NCBI RefSeq assembly: GCF_003334855.1
Contig: NZ_QOWE01000009.1
Location: 124,001-188,000, forward strand
Length of the DNA: 64,000 nt
Reading direction: 5' to 3'
From: Larkinella punicea
GTDB lineage: Bacteria; Bacteroidota; Bacteroidia; Cytophagales; Spirosomataceae
This document shows, piece after piece, positions 17,511 through 25,800 of this stretch; position 1 is the first letter of the stretch, and every line of letters begins with the position of its first letter. The notes under the pieces are model-generated. The model worked only from the letters and a program-made list of their open reading frames with translations, was not told the origin of the DNA and did not search any database. Position numbers and translations under genes: made by a program.

Positions 17511-17837
17511 ATAGGTTGGGAAGCGGCCACTTCTAAAAAGGCCTCCAGATGTTAAAACCCGCAGGAGCTATCCAGTTGCGCCAGGAAGTCAGTCCGGGCG
17601 CAACGGTTTAGACCGGGCCAGCAGGTACGTGTCGGGTTTGTCGGGTGTATGCTGGTTTTGAAAAGCATTCGAATGGCCGCGTCTTTGCCAGTCAGTACGA
17701 CTGCCGGAGCGTTAAGGCATCCGAACCTTTCTCCGAAGCTGCGTACCAGGACAAGCTCAATCGGGCTTCCGCTTCGGCTAAATGGGTAGCTCCGAACGGG
17801 TTTGACAGTAGCAACCATTTACTTAGTCCATACAATT
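17511..17837 (+). other. Structured noncoding leader before slipin gene
   Basis: About 330 bp with no convincing gene. It has several inverted repeats: GTTGCGCC/GGCGCAAC (17575-17582 and 17597-17604), CCAGCA/TGCTGG (17618-17623 and 17650-17655), CCGAAGC with GCTTCGG around 17732-17778, and AAATGG/CCATTT (about 17780-17820) just before the slipin start. GTCGGGT is directly repeated near 17630-17646. It may be the 3' part of the tRNA-like RNA or a leader controlling the downstream genes. Short open frames on both strands here lack any recognisable family. Confidence 0.5.
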
Positions 17838-18947
17838 ATGAAAACTGTACGTATCCTGGCCCGCCAGATCGGGTTGGTGTTGAAACACGGCGGATACAGG
17901 AAAATGCTTTCGGAAGGCAGCCACTGGGTTTGGCCAGGCGAAACCGTCTACGTCTATGAACAGGGAGCCTTGTTGCAGAACCCGCCCTGCGACCTGACGG
18001 TATTGATGTCTTATCCGGAGATTGCCGATTTGCTCGACGTTGTTGAGGTGAACGACAACGAGATTGCCCTGCAATTTGAGAGCGACCGTTTCCAGACCAT
18101 TTTGCAAAAAGGTCGCTGGGCGTATTGGAAAGGAATTAAACAGTATACATACATCAAGGCTAATTTAAGTCAACTCGACATTCCAGCCAACATCGACCTG
18201 ATTTCGCTGATGCCTCAACCGCTCTCGGCTTTTGTGCGAACCTACACGCTTGAAGCCTACGAAAAAGGGGTTCTCTTTATCGACTGGAAATTCGACCGGA
18301 TTTTGACTGCGGGGACATATTACTGGTGGAAAAACAACATCCCCGTTCACGTGGCGAAGGTCGATACGCGCCAGCAACAGGTCGAAATCGCGGGACAGGA
18401 AATCCTGACGAAAGACAAAGCGTCGTTGCGGTTGAGTTTTTTCGTCCAATACATCGTTCAGGATGTGGTTAAAGCACTGGTCGATAACAAGGACTACGAG
18501 AAACAGTTGTACGTATTGATCCAATTGGCGTTGCGTGAATACATTGGCGGTTTTACGCTCGACGAATTACTGGATAAGAAAGGCGACGTAGCCCCGTTTA
18601 TCCTCCAGGCAACAGCGGCACGCGCAGCTCAGTTGGGCGTTGAACTGCGGGGTGGCGGGGTGCGTGACATCATTTTGCCCGGCGATATGCGCGACATCAT
18701 GAACCAGGTGCTGATGGCCGAAAAGAAAGCACAGGCCAACAGCATCATGCGCCGGGAAGAAACCGCTTCGACCCGAAGCTTGTTGAACACCGCCAAGCTG
18801 ATGGAAGACAACGAGATGCTCTGGAAATTGAAAGAGATGGAATACGTCGAAAAAATCGCGGACAAGATCAGTTCGATTTCGGTCTCCAACGACGGCTCGA
18901 TGGTCGACCAGTTGAAGCAACTATTCGTCCGTGGGCGAAACCGTTAA
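17838..18947 (+). CDS. Slipin-like SPFH/band 7 protein
   Basis: A 369-aa SPFH (stomatin/prohibitin/flotillin) family protein, started at ATG 17838 (MKTVRILARQIGLVLKHGGY). A TTG 12 codons upstream is also in frame. The N-terminal 150 residues resemble a repeat of the family's start. The band 7 core covers about 140-290 (GVLFIDWKFDRILTAGTYYW, DVVKALVDNKDYEKQLYVLI, GVRDIILPGDMRDIMNQVLM), followed by a charged helical tail with QANSIMRREETASTR. Membrane-anchored slipins begin with a hydrophobic hairpin; none is seen here, so the protein may be soluble or only peripherally bound. Slipin genes recur next to rtcB in several bacteria. Here the two genes are 75 bp apart and likely cotranscribed; the slipin's part in RNA repair is unknown. 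Confidence 0.85.
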   Translation: MKTVRILARQIGLVLKHGGYRKMLSEGSHWVWPGETVYVYEQGALLQNPPCDLTVLMSYPEIADLLDVVEVNDNEIALQFESDRFQTILQKGRWAYWKGIKQYTYIKANLSQLDIPANIDLISLMPQPLSAFVRTYTLEAYEKGVLFIDWKFDRILTAGTYYWWKNNIPVHVAKVDTRQQQVEIAGQEILTKDKASLRLSFFVQYIVQDVVKALVDNKDYEKQLYVLIQLALREYIGGFTLDELLDKKGDVAPFILQATAARAAQLGVELRGGGVRDIILPGDMRDIMNQVLMAEKKAQANSIMRREETASTRSLLNTAKLMEDNEMLWKLKEMEYVEKIADKISSISVSNDGSMVDQLKQLFVRGRNR

Positions 18948-19022
18948 ATTTAATTGTGTAAAATTCCCTGCAACGCCCCGAAAGATCAATGCTTTCGGGG
19001 CGTTCGGGCAAATCGTAAAATC

Positions 19023-20549
19023 ATGGAAACCCCGGTTTTAATTGAAGATATTCTTACGCTGGGACCCATCCCGGAATCGTTGCATACCCCTTTTCTGCGC
19101 GTGGCCAACGGGTTGATACAACGCGCTGATTACTCCAAAGAAAAGGTGATGGGTTTGCTGGCGCAGATGCTCCGGAACCCCAAGAAATTCGCGTATTCCA
19201 AAAACAAGGTTACTAATCTGGCTCAGGCGGTTTATGGCCTGAACAAGCAGGGAATTGCGGTTCCGTTGAGTGAAACCGGTATTACCTATTTACCACTCGA
19301 ACCCGCTCCTTACATGCTGAATACCAGCGCAAAACAGGCGGATAGCGTCTTCGACCTGCGTACCGATTCGTTGCCCTATGCGGTTTTTGGTCGTGAACAG
19401 ATCGAGGAAGGTGCTCTGAAACAGATGGAAACAGCCGCCAGTCTGCCCATTTCCGTAGCCGGGGCATTGATGCCGGATGCGCACCAGGGTTACGGACTGC
19501 CAATCGGGGGCGTTCTGGCGACGGAAGCCCATACGGTTATTCCATTTGCCGTTGGGGTCGATATTGCCTGCCGGATGTGTCTGTCGGTCTTCGATCTGCC
19601 CCCGTCTTTCCTGAAACGCCAACCTGATCTCCTGAAAAAATCACTGGTGGAAAAAACCAAATTCGGGATGGGGGGCGAAACCCGCGACAAAATCGACGAA
19701 ACCGTTATGGATTTGCCGGAATGGAACGCAACGAAGGTCATTCGCGACCTGAAAGACAAGGCGTACCGGCAATTGGGAAGCTCCGGCACCGGAAACCACT
19801 TTGTGGAATGGGGCATCGTGGAGGTTTACGAACCGGATGACCAACTAAACCTGCCACCGGGCGAATACCTGTCCTTACTTTCCCATTCCGGCTCACGTGG
19901 TTTTGGCGGAAACGTCGCCAATTACTATTCCAAACTGGCGATGCAAAAAACCCGGTTGCCGAAGCAGGCAGCGCATCTGGCCTGGCTGGACCTGAACACG
20001 GAGGAAGGGCAGGAATACTGGATTGCCATGAATCTGGCCGGTGCATATGCCTCTGCCAATCACCACGAAATTCACCGCAAACTGGCGAAGGCACTGGGTG
20101 AAAAACCGCAGACGATGGTCGAAAACCACCACAATTTTGCGTGGAAAGAACAACTCGCCGACGGTCGTGACGTCATTGTGCATCGGAAAGGAGCCACACC
20201 GGCCGGAGCCAATGTACTGGGCATCATTCCGGGGTCGATGACTCAACCCGGTTTTGTGGTTCGCGGACGGGGTCATGCGGAGTCGCTGAATTCGGCTTCG
20301 CACGGCGCGGGGCGGTTGATGTCGCGAACGCAGGCCTTCAACACCCTGACGCGCTCCCAATGGAACAAGGCCTTGAAAGAAGCCGATATCCAACTGATTG
20401 GTGGCGATCTGGACGAAGCGCCGATGGTGTACAAAAACATTGAAACCGTTATCAATGCCCAACGCGATCTGGTAACGGTTCTGGCGAAATTTACGCCGAA
20501 AATTGTTCGGATGGCCGACGCCAACCGCAAGGAGGGGCGGGAAGATTAA
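19023..20549 (+). CDS. rtcB: RNA-splicing ligase RtcB
   Basis: A 508-aa GTP- and Mn-dependent RNA ligase that joins 2',3'-cyclic phosphate (or 3'-phosphate) ends to 5'-OH ends, as found in cleaved tRNAs. Start chosen at ATG 19023 (METPVLIEDILTLGPIPESL); an upstream in-frame start at 18954 adds 23 residues unlike the family. Active-site motifs are intact: DAHQGYGLPIGGV (152-164), Cys183 in VGVDIACRM, GTGNHFVEW (255-263), HSGSRG (288-293), NHHNFAW (368-374), HRKGA (387-391), and SHGAGRLMSRT, whose His (about 427) would be the guanylylated residue. It lies 75 bp after slipin and convergent with tamL. It probably repairs nuclease-damaged RNA under control of the WYL regulator. Confidence 0.95.
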   Translation: METPVLIEDILTLGPIPESLHTPFLRVANGLIQRADYSKEKVMGLLAQMLRNPKKFAYSKNKVTNLAQAVYGLNKQGIAVPLSETGITYLPLEPAPYMLNTSAKQADSVFDLRTDSLPYAVFGREQIEEGALKQMETAASLPISVAGALMPDAHQGYGLPIGGVLATEAHTVIPFAVGVDIACRMCLSVFDLPPSFLKRQPDLLKKSLVEKTKFGMGGETRDKIDETVMDLPEWNATKVIRDLKDKAYRQLGSSGTGNHFVEWGIVEVYEPDDQLNLPPGEYLSLLSHSGSRGFGGNVANYYSKLAMQKTRLPKQAAHLAWLDLNTEEGQEYWIAMNLAGAYASANHHEIHRKLAKALGEKPQTMVENHHNFAWKEQLADGRDVIVHRKGATPAGANVLGIIPGSMTQPGFVVRGRGHAESLNSASHGAGRLMSRTQAFNTLTRSQWNKALKEADIQLIGGDLDEAPMVYKNIETVINAQRDLVTVLAKFTPKIVRMADANRKEGRED

Positions 20550-20561
20550 GCCCGAATATCT

Positions 20562-22877
20562 TTAAAACGGATACCCCACGGCGACATTCAGGATCAAATT
20601 CTCCCGGCGCCACGCCCGGTTGCCGGGAGCAATTTCGTCAGCAACCCACTGCTGCCCTTCCGGCAGCCACGGTTTGCGCAGCGGAAACGCCAGGTCAAAC
20701 CGGACAACGAAATACGACACATCCACCCGGAGACCGACGCCCGTGCCGACGGCCAGTTGTTTGTAGAAATCGGATTTAAACTGCGTTCCGGTTCCGTAGA
20801 ACGTGTTGTCGGAATACATCCAGACGTTGCCAACATCCAGGAACAAGGCCCCCTGGAGGTATTTACTGAATTTGGGACGAAGTTCGGTGCTAAACTCCAG
20901 CTTGATATCGCCCCCGCCGTCCTGAAGCTGCACGGTACCTTCCAGATTTCGGGTAAAGATCCCGGGTCCAACCGCCCGGGGGCGGAAAGCCCGCAAACTG
21001 TTGGCACCACCCACAAAGTATTGTTTGACAAACGGTAGCTCGTCTGAATTGCCGTAAGGCACACCAAAGCCACCGAAAAACCGGTTGGCCCAGGTCAGAT
21101 TAGGGGATACTTTAAAGAAGTGACGGCTATCGACATCCATTCGGAAAAACTGTGAATACGGGACATTAAAAATAGCTTCTTTTCCTTCCTCATTAGTCTT
21201 ACGGGTCAGCCACGAAGCCAGATTACCGGCAGGTTCAACATTGATACTCAACCGCTGCGTATAGGCCGAAGAGGTTCTGGGCGATGAACTCAGATTGAAC
21301 GTATAGAGCGTACTCAGGATAAGCTGTTCGGAACGCAGAATATTGATATACTGCTGGCGTGTGCTGGGGTCATCTTCCAGCGCAAAGAATTTTTCAGTAA
21401 AATTGGAAGGCAGGACGTAGTTGATGCTGATGGGCTGAAAAATGTGCTCTGTTTTCGGATTGCTCCGCCACGAGTAGCCAAACGTCGTCAGAAAAGAGTT
21501 CAGGTGGTACAATTCACCCCGAACGATCAGGTCATACCCCAGTGAAACGATGGTTTGGGGCAGGGCCTGTCCACGCTGGTAATATTTAATGGGAATCGGC
21601 GTAACCAGCCGGGGAAACGTCAGGCTGGTCTGAATGCCGTAGCGGTAGTTGGCAACGCCCTGCCCACGAGCGCCCACCTGGAATTCAATCCCGGCATTGG
21701 CGCTGATGGTGAATAAGTCGGACCGCCCAAATACATTGCGGTTTCGCCAGTTCAGCGAAAGCTGGGAGCCTACGAGGTTGTTGGAGCGGCTGGTGCCGGC
21801 AATCTCCAGCCGGGCCGATTTCTTGGGATAGGGCGTCAGGTAATAATGTACATCCAGCACCGCCGAGTCGCCCTGCTGACCCGGTTCAAACCGGTTGCGG
21901 ACAAACTTGAAAGAACCCACATTGATAAACCGCGATAAGGTTTGATCCTGTGCCCGGCTATTGTAGCGTCGCCCAGGCTGTAAGGCGATAACATCCCGGA
22001 ATAACTTCGGATTATAGATTTCGTCGGGATCGACAATATTCAGTTTTCCAAATTTGACGGCCTGCGTTTCTGACGTATCCGTTTGAGGAGTGTTTGAAGA
22101 CAGGCTATAGTTGGGATACACATAAATATCCCGGACTGAATAAGGGAGTAAAGCCGCCGGTGGTGTTTCGGGCTTGATGGCCAGATAGAGACGGGTTCGA
22201 TGTTTTCCCAGGGCGCTATCAGCCAAAACCGCGAGGTAATCGGGCTGGAAATAGAAAAAACCCTGACGCTGTAAAGCCTGCGTGATTCGTTCCCGTTCCA
22301 GCTTGATCAACTCGAAGCGGTAAGGGTTGTCTTTCTTAAGCAAACTGCGTTTTCTGACCTCCACCATTGGCCCCCGCAGCGAAGTCGAATCCATCAGAAA
22401 AGCGACCGAGTCAATGTGATACCGGGGCTGCACCTGCACCTGATAAACTCCCGTGGCCTGATAGCCTTCTTCCTTCAAACTACCCGAAACCGTTGAGCGG
22501 AAATAGCCTTCATTTTCCAGGAAAGACATCCAGATAGCCGAGTTGGACGATAGCGCATTGGCACTCGCAAAAACCGGTGGTTCTCCGGCCTTCCGCCGAA
22601 ACCACGCCCGGAATCCTTTCTCTTTTTTGGGTTCACCCATCAGGTAATACAACCCGACTTTATACGGATAGCCAAACAACCGCTTGTTGGGTGCCGGACG
22701 CGCCATTTCAGCCAGTGCCGTTTCAATCTGTTCTTTTTCGGTTTTTGACACGGTCGAATCCACCTGAACCTTGATTTCCGTATCGACGTACAATTTCTCG
22801 CCGGGCGGAATATGTCTGGCAACATGGCACCCCGTCAGAATCAGAAAAAAAGATATGTATGCTAAACCGTTTCTCAT
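20562..22877 (-). CDS. tamL: TamL-like BamA-family outer membrane lipoprotein
   Basis: A 771-aa member of the BamA/TamA (Omp85) family. It starts MRNGLAYISFFLILTGCHVA, with a lipobox LTGC giving an acylated Cys17, the hallmark of the Bacteroidota TamL variant. Periplasmic POTRA-like segments cover roughly residues 25-330. The rest is a beta-barrel with the conserved loop FVGGANSLRAFRPRAVGPG and a C-terminal strand ending VAVGYPF, an aromatic BAM signal. The start overlaps the tamB stop by ATGA, showing translational coupling. TamL and TamB are thought to serve outer membrane protein or lipid assembly. The gene is convergent with rtcB, 12 bp apart. Confidence 0.9.
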   Translation of the reverse strand: MRNGLAYISFFLILTGCHVARHIPPGEKLYVDTEIKVQVDSTVSKTEKEQIETALAEMARPAPNKRLFGYPYKVGLYYLMGEPKKEKGFRAWFRRKAGEPPVFASANALSSNSAIWMSFLENEGYFRSTVSGSLKEEGYQATGVYQVQVQPRYHIDSVAFLMDSTSLRGPMVEVRKRSLLKKDNPYRFELIKLERERITQALQRQGFFYFQPDYLAVLADSALGKHRTRLYLAIKPETPPAALLPYSVRDIYVYPNYSLSSNTPQTDTSETQAVKFGKLNIVDPDEIYNPKLFRDVIALQPGRRYNSRAQDQTLSRFINVGSFKFVRNRFEPGQQGDSAVLDVHYYLTPYPKKSARLEIAGTSRSNNLVGSQLSLNWRNRNVFGRSDLFTISANAGIEFQVGARGQGVANYRYGIQTSLTFPRLVTPIPIKYYQRGQALPQTIVSLGYDLIVRGELYHLNSFLTTFGYSWRSNPKTEHIFQPISINYVLPSNFTEKFFALEDDPSTRQQYINILRSEQLILSTLYTFNLSSSPRTSSAYTQRLSINVEPAGNLASWLTRKTNEEGKEAIFNVPYSQFFRMDVDSRHFFKVSPNLTWANRFFGGFGVPYGNSDELPFVKQYFVGGANSLRAFRPRAVGPGIFTRNLEGTVQLQDGGGDIKLEFSTELRPKFSKYLQGALFLDVGNVWMYSDNTFYGTGTQFKSDFYKQLAVGTGVGLRVDVSYFVVRFDLAFPLRKPWLPEGQQWVADEIAPGNRAWRRENLILNVAVGYPF

Positions 22878-25800
22878 GGGTTCACTTTCTCCTCCGGTTT
22901 TTTAAAGATTTCACTCAACTGGTTGTAATCGACAGTGATGACAAAGCCAATGCCGGTTTCGATCACATACCCTTCCAAAACCGCCTGATAATCACTCTTG
23001 CGATACCCCCGCATCATGTAACGACCGTCGCGGGAAAGATTATAGTTTAACGACAGATTATCAAAGACTTCGTTTGGATTGCGGGTAATGGTACTGTTGT
23101 TTTTTTCCAGCACAAAATTACGCCCCACCGAAACCGTCAGCCGACCATTCAGGAAGCTGCGCGATACATCCACATTGAGGTCGGTTCGGGAACCCACTGT
23201 GTTGTTAGCCTGTGCCGACTGGGTCGACGAAAGCAGATCGAAATTAACATCGAACCCTTTTAACAGACTGGAAGCAAACCGCTCCAATTGATCCGACAGA
23301 ATCTTGCTGACGCTGTTCCGGGCGATTTCTTCGGTATTGATCCCGCCACCGGACGAACTGGATGATGTTTCGGCAATAAAACTACCCAATACCATCAGCC
23401 CGAAAACCTGCTTATTCAACTGCGATGGGTCGTTCCGCAACTGCGTCAGCTTGGAATTGACCGCATCGATCACCGCGCGGGAAGCCAGAAAATCTTCCTC
23501 CGGCATCTTAATGTCGAAGCTAATGTCGGGGGCTGCCAGACGGCCTTTCATTTTCAGCAGGACGTTGAACGGTACTTTCTGTTTGGAAGCCGTCCGGAGT
23601 TGCTCGCTGGTTTCGTTGGCAATCAGGTTCGAGGGAACCGCCGTGGTCTGGTAGATTGCCGTAATGTCGAGTTCAGCCCGCAATGGATCGCCGGTCCAGG
23701 TGATGTAGCTGCCTTTCTGAATCGAAAACTTGCGTTTGAGAACCTGATAGGTCAACGAATACTCCCCTTCGGTTACATCATACCGTCCCAGCAGCGAAAT
23801 CGCCCCGCTCTGGCTCACACCGACGTTCAGGCGGGCATTGCCTTTGATGCGCAGGTTGTCGCCGTTGAGTTCATCGACAATGACGGTTATTTCGGATTTT
23901 TCGTTGACTTCCAGGCTCAGATCGACCTGGGCGTTGCTCAACTCCTTGAAAGCCCGGCTGCGCAGGGCCGTGTCGGGTCGGGCCACTACCAGGTATTTCC
24001 GCAACGCCAGGGTATCGTTGTGGTCGATGAAGGTGACGATCTCGCGGGCTTCGTTCACCGACGCCGTCTGATCGGGCAGCACCATCGTCACCTTGCTGTC
24101 GTCTTCCAGTTTGATCGAGCCGCCGATGGTGGGGCTGGTGCCGCTCCCGCGAATGGTGAGGTCGGCACTGATGGCGGCATTCCCGTACGCCAGATCGTTG
24201 TCCTTCCGGGTGGCGTTCAACACCTGAAATTTCGTGGCATTGATGCGCAGGTTATAGGCTACATCGGGCAGTTTCCGGAGCGTTATGGTTCCGTTGGTGG
24301 TTAGGCTGCGGTTCAACGCGTCCCGAACGTTAAAATCCTGGAATGTGATCACTTTCTCGTTGAAACGAATGGTTTCCTTGTCGATTTTATATGTCGCATT
24401 CAGATAAGCTACGTTGAAAGCCAGTGAATCGAACGACATCGAACCGTTCATCCGGGGCTGGTCTGTCGAACCGGACACATCGACTTGTCCGCGCAACCGG
24501 CCCGACGTTTGCCGCAACTGACCAAAGCTGAACGCTTCGATCGTCTGTGCGCTCAACTCTTCCAGATTGATTTTGAAATCCAGGGCATTTGCCGGGTCCG
24601 ATGACTTATAGAATCCCGTTACCCGCGCACTATTGCCTGAACCTTTCAGGGCAATGTCGGTCGAAATCCGCTGATCCGTCGTGTTTTCAAAACTAGCGGT
24701 CAGATTTCCCAGTGGTTTCGCCATCACCTTCAGGCTATCGACGGTTACATTGCCAGTAAACGACAGATTGGTCATCACATTCCGCAGGATCACATCGCCA
24801 TTCAGCAGTCCGCCCGCCAGCGTGGTGTCCTGATTGGCCAGTTTCGCCATGTTCGTCAGGTCGATGTTCTCCACTTTCACTTCCAGGGGCGCGTTGGGTT
24901 GCGGAACGATGCTGTTGACCAAAATCTTCTGCGAGCCGGTTTGAAGCAGAAATTTATCGGCCAGAATACCGTCCTCGCTGTATTGAATATAACCTGTCGT
25001 GTCGCTCGTCCAGCGCTGGTAGTTGGTCATCATCCCGTCCGGGTTGAACCGGAACTGATAGGCGCGGTCGGCAACGCCGAGATTTCCGGACAAAGCGTAC
25101 CAGGCCCGGCCCGTCGAATCTTCGGAAATAATATCGAAATGCAAGCGGTTTTTGATGGCTTCGCCGTTAAATCGCGTCACGTTCAGATCGACCTGAGCCG
25201 TGTGAACCGCATTGACCTGGCTCTGGATCAACAACCGGTCATTGACCGCCTGAAGGCCCATCGTTACGGTTTGAAACCGCATGGTGTCGTACTCGATCGT
25301 GCCGGTTTTTAGCAAAGCTGACAGGGTGGTGTCTTTTGTATTGTCAATGTATGCTTTCAGGGTAACGGGGTCCATTTTGGTCAATGCGGGCACAAAAGCC
25401 GTCAGCAATGGGTGCTGGTTGACCGTCATATCGATGTTGAAACTGTAGGGCGGATTGACCGGATTGTAGGTCAGATCGGGCAGCTTGATGTATTTACTAA
25501 ATTCGCCAACGACGATATCATACAGGCGGGTGTAGTCAAACTGACCGTCGAGTTTCATCGTCGCAAAGGGCAGCTTGGCCTCCACAATTTTCCGAACACC
25601 TTCCGGTGCCGCTTTGACGTAGAACGAATCCAGCGGATATGTTTTGCCATTGAAGCGCACAACCGTTTCCCGGGCCGTCAGCGTACCCACCGGATTAACC
25701 GGGTCGGTGGACGCGAAATCAAACCGCATCCGGCCTTCGACGCTGAGCGGCTCTTTATAAAACTTCAGCGCCGTCACATCCAGTTTCTCAATCACCAAAC

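Noticed and set aside
17552-17818. Minus-strand ORF of 88 codons upstream of the slipin gene
   Set aside because: No recognisable domain; it overlaps the structured leader and has no supporting start region.
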